A DNA stretch of 64,000 nt from NCBI GenBank assembly GCA_037349315.1, contig JBAIAC010000057.1, forward strand, positions 7,898,501 to 7,962,500, given 5' to 3'. The notes below the pieces were generated by a model. The model was not told where the DNA came from. It worked only from the letters and a program-made list of their open reading frames with translations, and did no database searches. The DNA comes from Chelydra serpentina. Lineage: Eukaryota; Chordata; Testudines; Chelydridae. Made by a program: the position numbers and the translations under genes. Numbering within the stretch: position 1 is the first letter of the stretch; the number at the start of each line of letters is the position of its first letter. Shown here one piece after another: positions 30,737 to 41,644 of this stretch.

Positions 30737-32380
30737 AAGGCCCCCTTCCCCTGCCAAGCCAGGAGGGCAGCATTTTACCCTCCCTTTGGAGAGCTGCAAA
30801 CGATGGTTCACGGCAGCTGAGTCTTTGCTCCCTCCTGCCAATGGATGCCAGGAATGGCTCCATATAGGTGAGAGGAGAACCAGCCCTGGGCCTGGGGCAG
30901 CCCACCGCCTCCCCTTTAAGCGGAGGGCTCGGCTGATCTGTACGTGATCTATTGTTTGTTTTACTTTCCAGACAAGCGTCAGGAGCTGAGTGGGAATAGC
31001 TCCCTGACGTGTGGTTAATGTCTGCAGCTGCCAGGAACGCTGGTGTTCGTATTCTGCTCCAGTGGAAATTGAACTAGACTCCTCGTTCCCGACCTTTCCT
31101 CACGCTTGCGGGAGCGTTCGCCGGGGGGCAGCGCGCTGATCCGCCACAATTCTTCACCTGGGGATTTGGGCCCCGTTTCCTTCCAGGCGCATATTTTTCA
31201 TCTCCAAAGCCGAACCTATTCATACTTTTGTTGGCGCGTGCGCAAAAAGAAACAACCCCCAAACCCAGCCCTCGCTTGTGAAAACAGCTGATTCAGATTC
31301 TTAATATCTTGATGTGGCAGGAAGAAATTAGCTTGTGCAGGAGAGGGGCCAGGGGTAGGTTTTTGAACCATCGAAATTGCCGTGCTTGCTTTATTTGAAC
31401 GGCTTTGTGCTGATGAAACCTGCCAGATTAACAGCACAGGAAGCTGGGCTCTTCTCCTTGCCCAGAGAACAGGGCCTGCCTGCATTCGCCACAGCTTCCC
31501 AACAGCCCCTGCCAACGTGCATCAGCATGGCGGGGACCACCTCTCTGGGTAGTTCGGTCCCCGTGGCCCATTTGGTGCTTTGATCCTGCCAAGAAAGGAG
31601 GCCCACCGATGCCAAGCGCCAGGGTGGTTTTGGAAGAGTCCTGTTGTATTTTAAGCAGTGGAAGAAGCGGAAATAAGGAGGAAATAATAGGATTGGAGCC
31701 AAGCTGTGATCTCCCACGACGATGCTGACGTTAGAGTGGATGAAGGCAATTCCATGTTAGTTCAGCCTTTTCCCTCGGTCTTGTGAGTCTGTCAGGAAGT
31801 TCCCTGCGAATGGGGGAGGGTGGAGGGATAGGACGGGGAGCAAGGGGAGGTACGGAGACTTGAGGGGTGGGGGGGTGCTGGCTCCATACTGGGAAGAAGG
31901 ATCTTAGGATCTTAGTTCCTACCTGCTCTTGGACCTGTTCCAGCCCCTCTGGGTCCCGTTCTCTCTTCTGCTCACCTCCAGGCATGGGCAATTTACATTG
32001 ACACAGAGACCCCTCCCCAGTATTTCCATTCCTCCGCCCCGATCATACAGCCAACATCGTGCAGGACAAACGGGGTTGTTCAACACCAATGCGACTCTCG
32101 ACAGCCACGTTCAGAAGTGGTAACGGTCCCTAGAACAGACCAGGCCACAGTGAAATCCAGCTGAAACCGCCATGCGTACCAACGCTTTGCGAATGAGAAG
32201 AGGAGTCTTGCCCCGGATCTGCACTACATCTTTAGCTCCTTGGCTGTTCTCTGAAACATGGCCCAAGTTAAAGGTTCATAAACCTGGACAAACCTTTGGC
32301 CAAATCTGGCTCGAGTAAGGGGCTCTTCACATGAATTTCACTCTGTTCTGGTGGTAAATGTTTGATATGGGCAGAAAGCC
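30737..32380. other. Intergenic, nothing recognised
   Basis: There is no supported gene. The frames here overlap on both strands and lack domains. Confidence 0.5.
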
Positions 32381-32620
32381 CATGAACTAGATAAGTTCAT
32401 GGAGGAGAGGTCCATCAATGGCTATTAGCCAGGATGGGCAGGGATGGTGTCCCTAGCCTCTGTTTGCCAGAAGCTGGGAATGGGCGACAGGGGACGGATC
32501 ACTTAATGATTCCGTTCTGTTCATTCCCTCTGGAGCACCTGGCATTGGTCACTGTCGGAAGACAGGATACTGGGCTAGATGGACCTTTGGTCTGACCCAG
32601 TATGGCCGTTCTTATGTTCT
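32381..32620 (+). mobile_element. CR1 LINE 3' end (turtle/crocodilian type)
   Basis: The order is GATAAGTTCATGGAGGAGAG, GGCTATTAGCCAGGATGGGC, TCCCTCTGGAGCACCTGGCA, ACTGGGCTAGATGGACCTTT, then CAGTATGGCCGTTCTTATGT and TCT. This is the classic 3' end of a reptilian CR1. Confidence 0.93.
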
Positions 32621-33139
32621 AAGCCAAGCACACACCTATTGTTAGTCACTGGCATGGATGGGTATGGAAGAGGTGCCCGTTTTCTCTCTGTCTCTACATT
32701 CACTGCTCGCCAAGAGAGTTTTCCATCGTGGGAAGAGTGGTTTGCACGTTAAAGTCCGAGCTATGGCGGGTGTTGGCTGAAAGTCGTCCCCGTGTCACGG
32801 CTGTTTGGTGGCCAACGTGATCTGAGTCTGGGCCTTGACTACTTGCCGGTAGGTGTAGCTATGTGTACGTCACACAGACCACCACGCCAGCCGGCACCTG
32901 TTGGCCCCATTGCTGTCAGGCTCAGCAGAGATGATGACGACTGTATGGGTCAGACAGAGATGAACTCCCCTCTCAGCCTGGAGGTGATCTCTCCCGGGCA
33001 AGGCAATGTTTGTGGGAGTGGGGTTGCTACTGGTAGCGCTGCTATCTGAGCTCTCTGGGGAAGACTCTGCTCTGCCGGGGTTGCCAGGTGGGAATTTTTC
33101 CAAGCCATAAATTAGCTTGAAATCCAAGGGTTTTAAAAC
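32621..33139. other. Intergenic, nothing recognised
   Basis: There is no supported gene or repeat. Confidence 0.5.
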
Positions 33140-33430
33140 CTTAATTAAGCCTCACAATAGCTAGGTAGAATTATACCCATTTTACAGAAGGGTGAACTAA
33201 GGCACAGAAAGGTGGCTGCCCAGACCCACAAAGGTATTTAGGAACCTAACACCCTTCGAGGCGTTTTGAGGATCCCTTGAGGATCTCGGACTCAAGTCAC
33301 TTGGGAAGCGCTTATCTGTAGAAAACCCCAAGACAGACAGGCTGGCCAAACATCACCCAGTGAGTCAGTGGTACAGTCAGTAATACAACGTGATTGCTGA
33401 TTCCCAGTCCCCATGCTTTTTAAGTACCAG
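33140..33430 (-). mobile_element. MIR-like SINE, antisense, with nested palindrome fragment
   Basis: It starts with CCTCACAATAGCTAGGTAGA, TACCCATTTTACAGAAGGGT and AAGGCACAGAAAGGTGGCTG. It is interrupted at about 33225-33310 by sequence with AAAGGTATTTAGGAACCTAA and TTGAGGATC, which belongs to the palindromic MITE family of 43678-43766. The MIR then resumes (CCAAACATCACCCAGTGAGT). Confidence 0.7.
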
Positions 33431-34129
33431 ACCACAGTTTCGCTCTCATTATAGGCGGCTGAAGTCAGTGAGGGTCTTTCAGTGGGCTTTGGCTCAGATC
33501 TGGTAGTGGCAATCCTGTGTGTGTATCTGGTCCAGGAAATCAACCAACCACTGTCTCAACATCCTCTAATCAGAGACAGAACTGGAGGGAGCAAGGGAGA
33601 GACAAAATAGGTCCCCTTTCAAATCTGACCCGCCCTACTGCAAATGGTAAAAGAGCCCACATAGATGGAAGTTTGAGTAGGAAAGGGTTAAAGTTTATTC
33701 AGTCCACCTGTATATTTTCACAACCCTCCAGATAGCGCTCGAGAAAGCAGGAAACTGTACATGTAAAGGGGCTGTATTGACCCAAACTGTGCCACAAGTC
33801 AAACTTTTAAAGCAAAGTTTATTTGTAAAATTGCAGCACATCGGAGACTCTCCCATTAATGGGTAAGTCTCTTTAAAGTCCGCTTTTTTCCCACCATTTA
33901 AAAGGACTGAGCTTGGGAAGAGGGGAAAGAAGTCATTAAGAGGTTTTTTTTTTTCCAGCCTACTAAGTATTTTTCCCTTGTAGGCAAATGCTACAGCTTA
34001 GCATTGCTCTCTGCACTGGTTTATAGGGGAATCTTTATTAACTTTCTTTTCCAACTTCAGGCTGTTTTGAAGCCCATCAGAAAGCCTTTGATGTGGGTGG
34101 GCAGTTTAAAAGTGACTTGCACAGGTAAA
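33431..34129. other. Intergenic, nothing recognised
   Basis: There is no supported gene or repeat. Confidence 0.5.
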
Positions 34130-34450
34130 GTGTGGACTGGTAATTGCAACAGCAGCTCAGGAGCTGTGCATAGAACCCAGGCATCCTGAGTGCCTTGCTC
34201 TGCCATTAGCAATCAGCCAGGATTAGATCTCCAGTCCAGACCCTACGGCCACCATTCCCATTGATTGCCTCACTATGCCACCCTTGTACCGTGGGCAAGT
34301 CTGCATCTGTTCGACCATCTGTAAAACAGGGGTAATGCTTCGCTACCTTAGTGGGAGGCACAGGCTTTAAGGAATCAGTGTTTTTCCGGCGCTTTGAGAT
34401 CCTCAGAAGAAAAACTCTGTATGATCTCTGTGCAAACCACTTGTAACTTA
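34130..34450 (+). mobile_element. MIR-like SINE, diverged
   Basis: On the plus strand, GAGCTGTGCATAGAACCCAG, ACCGTGGGCAAGTCTGCATC, CATCTGTAAAACAGGGGTAA and GCGCTTTGAGATCCTCAGAA follow the MIR order. It abuts the LINE at 34495. Confidence 0.65.
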
Positions 34451-34512
34451 AGCAGGATGCCCTGAGGCTGGGATTGTGAGGCGGAGCGGAGCCCAAATCT
34501 TCCATGGGAGTT

Positions 34513-34575
34513 ATGGATCCTCAGGTGGCTAATAAGGCCAATCCTTGAACCACACGTTCTATTGCAATGAGGGCA
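34513..34575 (-). pseudogene. LINE C-terminal C2H2 zinc finger
   Basis: Minus-strand translation gives CPHC at 34564-34575, then twelve residues, then HLRIH at 34513-34527, a clean C-x2-C-x12-H-x3-H finger. It lies after a basic RRRRKERL linker and ends the LINE protein. Confidence 0.75.
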
Positions 34576-34820
34576 GATGTTTTCAGACTCAGCAGGAGAC
34601 TGTTGACCATGACTGGAAGCCAGTCTCTCCTTCCTTCTGCGCCTCTTGTCCTCTTCAGCTGGTCGGCGAGCAAGTTCAAAATGTAGGGGACCATCACGTA
34701 GGACTTCACTCCATTTTAAGCGATCCTGGGCAAGTGTCTCTCAAGTGTCAATGTCACTATTACACTTTTTTTAGGTTGTCCTTCAGTAAGTCCTTATAAC
34801 GCTTCTGTTGTCCACCCACG

Positions 34821-35066
34821 TTATGGTACCCTTCTTTCAGCTGAGAGAACAGGACCTGTTTTGGGAGGCGATAGTTTGACATCTGGACAACGTGACCAGT
34901 CCAGCAGAATTGCTGACGGATGATACTTTGCCTCTTCCAGGACACTAATATTGGTGCGCCTGTCTTCCCATTTTATCTTCAGAATCGTACGAAGGCAGCG
35001 TTGATGGTGCCTCTCAAGGACTTTCAAGTGGTGTCTATAAGTTGTCCAAGTTTCGGACCCATACAA
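34821..35066 (-). pseudogene. LINE post-RT connection fragment
   Basis: An 81-residue frame with YGSETWTTYRHHLKVLERHH and RCLRTILKIKWEDRRTN, typical of the segment following RT in such LINEs. It continues after a frameshift in the frame at 34760-34945 with WTGHVVQMSNYRLPKQVL and GGQQKRYKDLLK. Confidence 0.8.
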
Positions 35067-35199
35067 CAGTGTTGGGTGAATAATGGCTTGATAAACAAGA
35101 AGGTTGGTGTCTGTTCAAATGTCGTGATCTTCAAAAACCCTGTGCTGTAAACGAGAAAAAGCTACACTGACACAGCTCAGGCAATGTTGAATTTCTGCA

Positions 35200-35823
35200 T
35201 CAATATCTGCCTTGCATGAAAGATGACTTCCAAGGTAGAGGAAATGATTGACATTCTCCAGTGCCACCCCTTTGATTTTTGACAGATGGGGCATGTAATA
35301 CCTCATTTGGAGGGGGCTGATAGAGCATTTTAGTCTTCTTGATATTAAGAGTGAGACCAAGACGTGCGTAAGCATCGGCAAACACACTCAAGGTAGTTTG
35401 AAGATCTTTCTCAGAGTGGGCAAAGATTGCGTTGTCATCAGCATACTGATGTTCCACAGGAGATGTTGTGGAGATCTTACTCTTGGCTTTCAGCCTGTTA
35501 GGCCTGAACAGTTTTCCGTCCGTTCTGTCAGTGATTTCAATGCCAGCTGTAAACTTCTCAGCAACTAGGTAAAGAATGACGGCGATTAAAACCGCAAACA
35601 TGGTTGGAGCGATGATACAGCCCTGTTTGACTCCTGTTTGTGCTTTGAAAGGTTCACTCTGGGAGCCAGTGCTGCTCAGAACAGTCGCTTTCATGTTATC
35701 ATGACGCAATTTTAGGACATTGATGTATTTATCAGGGCATCCAATCTTCGAGAGTACAGTCCAGAGGGCATGGCAATTCACTGAATCAAAGGCTTTAGTT
35801 AAATCAATAAAAGCAATGTACAT
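35200..35823 (-). pseudogene. LINE reverse transcriptase fragment
   Basis: A 207-residue open frame covering RT motifs A (FIDLTKAFDSVN), B (GVKQGCIIAPTMF) and C (YADD at 35434-35445). Both aspartates of motif C and the motif A aspartate are present. The frame after LYQPPPNEVLHAPS shifts and continues in the frame of 35115-35387 with YLGSHLSC. Confidence 0.9.
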
Positions 35824-35857
35824 TGGTTGGTTTTGCTCCCGACACTTTTCTTTTCAT

Positions 35858-36040
35858 GTAGACACTACCGCTTAGGTTGATATAACATCGGTCACTCAAG
35901 GGTGTGAATAAGCCACCCTCCCCGAACAATGTAAGTTACACCAACCTAAGCGCTGGTGTGGACAGTCCTAAGTCGGTGGGAGAGCTTCACCTGCCAGCGT
36001 AACTACTGCCGCTCGCAGGGGCTGGAGTAATCAAGGAGAG
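35858..36040. mobile_element. Harbinger-like MITE fragment at LINE 5' junction
   Basis: CATGTAGACACTACCGCTTA, GGTTGATATAACATCGGTCA, TTACACCAACCTAAGCGCTG and GTGTGGACAGTCCTAAGTCG recur in this MITE group. It directly follows the truncated LINE reading frame. Confidence 0.65.
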
Positions 36041-36844
36041 GTCTGTAAACTGCTGTAAGCTCTGCATTGTAGCCATAACCTAGCTAAGGTATTTCCGCCA
36101 TCTTGGTATGGAGCCTTGCTGGATTGTGGAGTTTGCACTGACTCACGGAGGTACATCTTTAAATAAAAAAAAATAACCTGCAGCTTTTTCAGAGATGACG
36201 GTGTATTATTTCATACCTAGGCATGGAGGCATTAGATTTTGATCGGTAAATGTCAGTAAAGGTTGAGATCACCGTAAACACACAAACCCACAAAAAAGAT
36301 TTCCATTGATGATAGAAATGTACAGATAAGCAAAGTAAGAAAAATGCTGTTTGAGAACTTATTTGTGTTTGATTTAAGGATATTTACTTTGTATATTTGG
36401 CGGGGGGGTGTTGACAGTTTGTGTTTTAGCTGTTAGAAAGCTTTAACTCTTTGAATCCCAGGATCTACTGTCCTTAAAAAAATTGTCTGACCCTGCACCA
36501 TAACTTCCCACAGTTGTGAAAACTGACATGGATCCACATAGAAAAAATGCATAAAACACACTAGCTGTGCAACTGTCAACATTTCAATAAAAACAATTAG
36601 AAAACATTGTTTAAAATAAACATCAGTATGAGCCATCAAAATGAAAAAATAAAAATAAAAATCAAATCCTGCCACACCTATTTATGCCCCAAGGATGTGG
36701 GGTGTTTGGGTTATCCTGGCATTATGACAGTGCTGGGATAAAAGAGAATGTGTAGGTGGAACTGGGTTAATACCTTTCGATATATATTCTTCAAATCTCT
36801 AGCCACATTGAGTATTGAATTTGTTTTGCCCTTTTATTTTAGAA
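36041..36844. other. Intergenic, AT-rich, nothing recognised
   Basis: There is no supported gene. The stretch 36150-36680 is AT-rich with several A runs and no repeat I can name. Confidence 0.5.
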
Positions 36845-37000
36845 GAGGAAGAATGGGTGTGCCGCGAGGGCATGGATAAGAACTCAGGAAACGTGGTTTC
36901 AGTTCTTCGGTCTGCCACAGGCTTCTCGTGTGACCGTGAGCAATTTATTTAATCTCTCCCTGCCTTGTAACAATACCCCGTGGGGGTGGCTGGGGCCGCG
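36845..37000 (+). mobile_element. MIR-like SINE fragment
   Basis: AACTCAGGAAACGTGGTTTC, then TGTGACCGTGAGCAATTTAT and TTAATCTCTCCCTGCCTTG. Confidence 0.75.
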
Positions 37001-37129
37001 AGGGTAAAACCATAAGACACAGGTAGGGTGCTCAGACACGGCCGTGATGAGGCTGTGGAAGGAACTACGTAGATGCCCACTTTCAGCAGATGGCTTGGTG
37101 GGCAGGAACAGCCATGAAACCATGGTGTG

Positions 37130-37385
37130 TGCCAATGGCAGGTCAGGGCCTCCTTGGGAGGCAGTTTGCCCTGGGCCCTTCATTTGAGAAGGCCCCCAAA
37201 CCAGGTGGCATTTTGACCTGCGGGGTCGCAGCGCCACTCAGGTTTGACCTGTTGGCCCTTTGACAGAGGGGGTGGCGACGTGGGTCACTGAAATGTGGCC
37301 CCTCCGTTGTGACGGGGGTTCGACTGTGCGCACCATGTGAAAAGTGTCGGGGGGGGGGCCCTGCGGGAGACCAGAACATTTTAAG
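37130..37385. repeat. GC-rich dispersed repeat, probable
   Basis: GAAGGCCCCCAAACCAGGTG, then GCATTTTGACCTGCGGGGTC and a G11-12 run near 37350. I recognise it as repeat-like, but no second copy is present here. Confidence 0.35.
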
Positions 37386-37599
37386 TGACCGTCGGCCAAT
37401 ATTTGCAGAAAGTGAATTTTAAACTCATCGGTACAGACGCTGGCGCCTGTTTCTGAAAGCTTCATTCATCCAGTCACAGAACAGAAGTAATGTCATGTGA
37501 CCTCTGTTGGTTGAATTCTCCCGGGGCAGAGGGCCAGCAGAAGACTAACTGCTTATGCCCCATTCATACCCTGGCACTTAAGTGGTGAATTCGCTCTCC

Positions 37600-37918
37600 A
37601 TTTAGCTGTGTGGCTATGTCCTCTCTGACAAAACCAACGTGACTTTTCCGGGGGATAACCAATGTGCATTGCTATCCCCCTGCGGAAACAGAGCCACAAC
37701 CAGCCACGGTAGTTTTACTGCCAGGTAACGCAGGTGCGGTCAGCGATGGGTGGGAAGGTTTAACACTGGCCTAGTTATCTTGCAGTAAACACCACAAGCG
37801 CCACGTCTCTGTTAAGGATTTTACACTGAGATAAGTATCATGCCTTTGTTATCTCGCTGTTAATACAAAAAAAAATTCAACAACAAAACCCACTTTGTTT
37901 CAGTGCAGATAAAGCCTG
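37600..37918. mobile_element. MITE with palindromic core
   Basis: A near-perfect palindrome at 37644-37688 (CGGGGGATAACCAATG against CATTGCTATCCCCC, with outer TTTCC/GGAAA) sits inside about 320 bp that ends in CAGTGCAGATAAAGCCTGTC, resembling the TGTAGACAAGCC ends of the Harbinger-like MITEs. A MIR-like SINE starts immediately after it. Confidence 0.6.
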
Positions 37919-37919
37919 T

Positions 37920-38060
37920 CTAACCTTGGGCAAGTCTCTTCATGTCCCAGTGCTTCAGTGTTACCATCTGGGATGAGAATCGCCTCCCGGGAGAGTTGTT
38001 GGTCTTAATTAATTTTAATGGCTCCAAAGTGCCGTGGGGTCCTCCTATGCAAAGCGCTGG
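37920..38060 (+). mobile_element. MIR-like SINE fragment
   Basis: TAACCTTGGGCAAGTCTCTT, then CCCAGTGCTTCAGTGTTACC and CATCTGGGATGAGAATCGCC. It probably lost its head to the MITE at 37600-37918. Confidence 0.7.
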
Positions 38061-38479
38061 GGGAGAAAACTATTTAAGTGCCTGCTTAATTACCTCTTTG
38101 GGCCCTATGTTGAGTCCATTTCTGCAGACGCAGGAAACTGTTTTCTTAGTACAAAAGTAATGTTGAATACAAGTTAACTGTAAGAGAAAATATAATTGAC
38201 AATGTTTTTATTTCTCATGATAGGCAGTGGGTAATTATTATATAGCCACTTGTTGCTCCTAAATCCCTGGCATAGGAAAGGGTAAATAAGTCAAAATCTT
38301 AAATCCAATTAGACACAGTGGAGCAGATTCTTTCCTGTTGTAACTTCGCAGAGGCCGATGGGTATATTGGATCCACCTTGCTAGAAATATTTAGCCCCAC
38401 CTAGTCAGGATCTTCTGAAGTGCTTATTCATTTTTTAGTCGATGTTTAACCCTACTCGTACTTTGCCCCTCTCTTGTTG
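38061..38479. other. Intergenic, nothing recognised
   Basis: There is no supported gene or repeat. Confidence 0.5.
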
Positions 38480-38690
38480 GCTATTTGTATCACCGCAGCA
38501 CATAGAGGCCCCAAACCGGGATTGTGTTGGGCACTGTATGGACACAAAAGACGGTGGCTGCTCCAAAGATCTTAAACAGTCCAAGCGTAGAGAGCACGTT
38601 GCAAATTGGGGCTCATGATCCCTATTTTGCAGGTGGGAAAATAGAGGTGCACAGAGGTTAAGTGAACCTGCCCAAGGGCAGGCCTGGATT
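38480..38690 (-). mobile_element. MIR-like SINE, antisense
   Basis: CTATTTGTATCACCGCAGCA, GGCACTGTATGGACACAAAA, TCCCTATTTTGCAGGTGGGA, then CAGAGGTTAAGTGAACCTGC. Confidence 0.8.
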
Positions 38691-39149
38691 AAAGAATTTG
38701 GGGGCCCTGGATGCTGTAGAAATTGGGGGACCGTCAGCTGCTCTTGGCGCAGTCTCTCTTGGACTCCCAGCTTTCTCCTGTCTGGTCCCTTCAATTCATC
38801 TACACTTAGACCCGTCTATAAGTTCTGAATTTTACTGGAGTCTCTCAGCCCTTAAACTGCAGGGCTGGTGGTCGTCCTCCCTGTCGGGTTCTCAGAGCAG
38901 CCTGGCATGTGAGTATTGCCCCTCTGCTACCCCAGGCCTTTCTGTCTCCTTTTCCTTCCCTGTTCTCCTGCCTTTTCTTGATGGGTGGCAGCTGTGGGTG
39001 CCTGGCTCCAGGACCCGCGTGGGGGTGTGGTCAGTCCCACGGTCTGCGAGCAGGGAAGACTCTCCTCTCCCTTCTGCCTAGGCTCCGTATCAGGTTTGTA
39101 AAGATGGTTCCAGGGGCCATCACCTTCCATAAACTCGACAGCAAAGCGC
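38691..39149. other. Intergenic, nothing recognised
   Basis: Frames of 119-139 residues occur on both strands over the same bases and lack domains. Confidence 0.45.
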
Positions 39150-39530
39150 GCCCACCCCGTGTACACACCCTGCCCCACACAGATCCTGAATGCCCCTCTC
39201 CCATCCCATACATACCCCACCATACACACAGATTCCCGAATGCCCCTCCCACCCCACATATACCCTGACAACCCTCCACCAGCCCCCACTTATCCTGACA
39301 GCCCCCCCATCCCAGCCGCCCTGACACTCAGCGCAGCCCTCAGGAATTCAGCTCCACCAGCCTCAGATTCAATATTCCCCCTTTGCCCCACCACTCCCCC
39401 ATTCCTCCCACAGGCCCACAACTCACCCCCCCCAACATCACCCACTTCTCCCCAACCCCTCACCCCACCAACAGCTCATTCCCAGCCCCTCACCCCCGCC
39501 CCCCCGGGGACCTTCCTGGCCACTCACCAG
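39150..39530. repeat. C-rich, strand-asymmetric low-complexity tract
   Basis: The plus strand is dominated by C, A and T with very few G. A degenerate tandem unit around TGCCCCTCCCACCCC, CATACACACAGATTCC and CCTGACA recurs. It generates a spurious 187-residue proline-rich frame. Confidence 0.8.
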
Positions 39531-40250
39531 CGCCCTCCTGCCTCAGTGCTCTGCTCCTGTCCTGGGCTAGGGGTGGCCCCCTCCCCATCCCAGCCGCCCA
39601 GCTCCGCTTGCTCCGCACGCCCGTGGCCCCATGCTGCTCGGGGGCGGTGTGGCTGCATGGCGGTCAAGACGGAGGGCGGTTGGGTCAGATTGGAGCGAGT
39701 CACTCCGGAGTCGCTCAGGTGATGGGCACCCGTGCAAGTGCCCACGGGTGCACATTGGTGAATGCCAGCCTGCCCCAGTTGTCACTGTTGGCCAATGGCT
39801 GAGGGGCAATAGATCCCAACTGTCCTGACTCCCGGGCCGGTGCCTTGTCCGTCGCATCAGGCTGCCTTCCAGGGAAGCCAACGCCACCGGGCCTGAGGAA
39901 GGACTAAATGAAAACAGAGCCAGTTCTGTGTTGTATCGATGGAGAGGAACCCCTAGATATTGAACCCGGCCCTGGTTGCTGCTGGCTTCTCCTGGCAGAA
40001 GGGTTACACAATAAGCCATCGGTTGGAACACGGTGAGTTGGCGGTGGATAATAGGCAGGGCTTCCTGGACTCCCTGGCACGATGGGACCAAGTTCTGTAG
40101 CAGCTGCTTCTAAATCCTGCAGCCGCGCCTAAATTCTGCTGCAAGTTCGATTCATTCCGTCTCCATGGAATAAACTTTGTTCCGATTGTCCTGCTCCTCC
40201 CCCACCCCCAACTACTGCTGATAACTGACACTAATCACCGGCATGCTCTT
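39531..40250. other. Intergenic, nothing recognised
   Basis: GC-rich first half. A weak antisense MIR-type head (CAATAGATCCCAACTGTCCT, CTCCCGGGCCGGTGCC) lies near 39808-39850. There is no supported gene. Confidence 0.45.
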
Positions 40251-40251
40251 A

Positions 40252-40500
40252 GGTTATGTCTACAGTGCCCGGCTGGAGCGCTTCAGTGTACCCACTCCCT
40301 ACCTACAACAACAGGAGGAGTTTTCTCATCACTAGTTAATCCACTTCCCGGAGAGGCAGTAGCTCGGTTAATGGAAGAATTCTTCTGTCCCCCTAGCCAC
40401 GTCTACACCAGGGGTTAGGTTGCCTTAAATATGTTGCTCAGGGGTGTGGATTTGTCACATACCTAAGCTGGATCAACTTAACTTTTTAGTATAGACCTGG
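40252..40500. mobile_element. Harbinger-like MITE
   Basis: It begins after TTA (40249-40251) with GGTTATGTCTACAGTG and ends with AGTATAGACCTGGTCT. The interior holds GAGGCAGTAGCTCGGTTAAT, CACGTCTACACCAGGGGTTA and GCTCAGGGGTGTGGATTTGT, features of the same MITE group. Confidence 0.75.
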
Positions 40501-40759
40501 TCTGTCAGTCAGTCGTTTTCATGATGTTTCCAGATGGCTCCGTTCCATGGGCCTTGGTTGTCATCTGCTCAGACAACTTGGCTCAGAACCTCCTTCACCC
40601 ATGTGTGCGAGGAAACCGTAGCCAGCTGCAGTGACTTCTCCTCCTTGGTTTCTTAGGCTTTGGCTGTAATGAAATTGTTCAACTGAAACTGTTTTTCAGC
40701 CAAAAATGCAAATTGGGCGACACAGAAGCATACTGCGAATTTATGTCAGTTTTGTCAAA
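40501..40759. other. Short intergenic stretch, nothing recognised
   Basis: There is no gene or repeat that I can support. Confidence 0.5.
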
Positions 40760-41040
40760 TTGCTTCAAATCGGGGAGAAAAGAAAGAACCTTTAAAATTT
40801 CAAATGACGTTTTGTTTGGAAATTTCCTTTAATTTTGTTTTTAAGTTTAAAAAAAAAAAATTTAAAATGGCTCAAAAGCTAAATGAAACATTTTCTTTGA
40901 CCCAATGTGGGTTTTTTTGTTTGACTTTTTGATTTGCTGAAATTTTTTTGGGTTAATTTGGTTTTGGTTCAATCCAAACTGAATTTCCCCCCACAATTTT
41001 TCCGAATTGCCAGCAAACTGAAACTCCACAGTTCGCCCAC
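40760..41040. repeat. AT-rich 'tttgaaatttt' dispersed repeat
   Basis: Runs such as GAAATTTCCTTTAATTTTGT, GAAACATTTTCTTTGACCCA and CAATCCAAACTGAATTTCCC resemble 44225-44600. Confidence 0.5.
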
Positions 41041-41644
41041 CCAGCTCTCTTTGGGTGCAGAGCTTGTTCTACAAGTAGATCAGCCTAGACATCGAGCTGC
41101 CTACTGGACACCACCCGTGGCTTCCCAAGCACCGGCCTTGCTCTGCAGGAGAGTGCAGGGAACATGACCTGTAATTCAATGAATTCCCCTTTGCGTGGAA
41201 CACTGGACAGCAAAAAACAGCTGTAGGTAGGTCCCAGCAAGCCAGGGAAACGACAAGAGATCAAGCAACTGCCTGCAGCACATGGGTCCATTGTACTGCA
41301 AAAATGCTGAATTCCAGGACATCCTAAAAAAGTGCAACATTCTGCAGCCACAGATTCACGGAGTCCATTGGCCCCCATTTGTGATGAAGGGGGCAAATGG
41401 GGAACTTTGTCAGTACAACGTAGGGATTCTGCGAGCTATGTATCTCTCTCAAGCTGCAGACTTTGTATGGCGTGTGGGGCCTAGTTGCCTTCTCTGTGGT
41501 CTCTTTGCCTCCATGTCGGACTGAAATTCCAATGGATAGTGGTGCAGGGCTGACAATGGAGAGCCCCCTACTGAAATACAACCATCCTAGACAGTGTGCT
41601 AGTTCCCAACCAGGAGACCTGGTTTGTCAGGAGAAAAAGCACCT
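41041..41644. other. Intergenic, nothing recognised
   Basis: There is no gene. A GAATTC-containing stretch around 41160-41400 gives short frames on both strands only. Confidence 0.45.

Larger units (their letters stand above)
34495..35857 (-). mobile_element. Decayed non-LTR retrotransposon: RT to C-terminal zinc finger
   Basis: Minus-strand frames give, in order, a reverse transcriptase (FIDLTKAFDSVN, GVKQGCIIAPTMF, QYADDNAIFAHS), a thumb/connection region (YLGSHLSC..., RCLRTILKIKWEDRRTN), a WTGHVVQMSNYRLPKQVL block, a basic linker (KRRRRKERL) and a terminal C2H2 finger. At least three frame breaks separate them. Endonuclease and ORF1 are absent, since the 5' side is cut off near 35857 where a MITE lies. 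The lineage is not CR1; the exact clade (RTE-related or other) is not resolved here. Confidence 0.88.

Noticed and set aside
30244..30905. Long overlapping frames (207 and 167 residues) on opposite strands
   Set aside because: They are produced by the GC-rich interior of the hAT-like element at 30224-30736, where stops are rare by composition.
39159..39722. 187-residue proline-rich plus frame
   Set aside because: It is a translation of the C-rich low-complexity tract; there is no domain, and competing frames are equally open.
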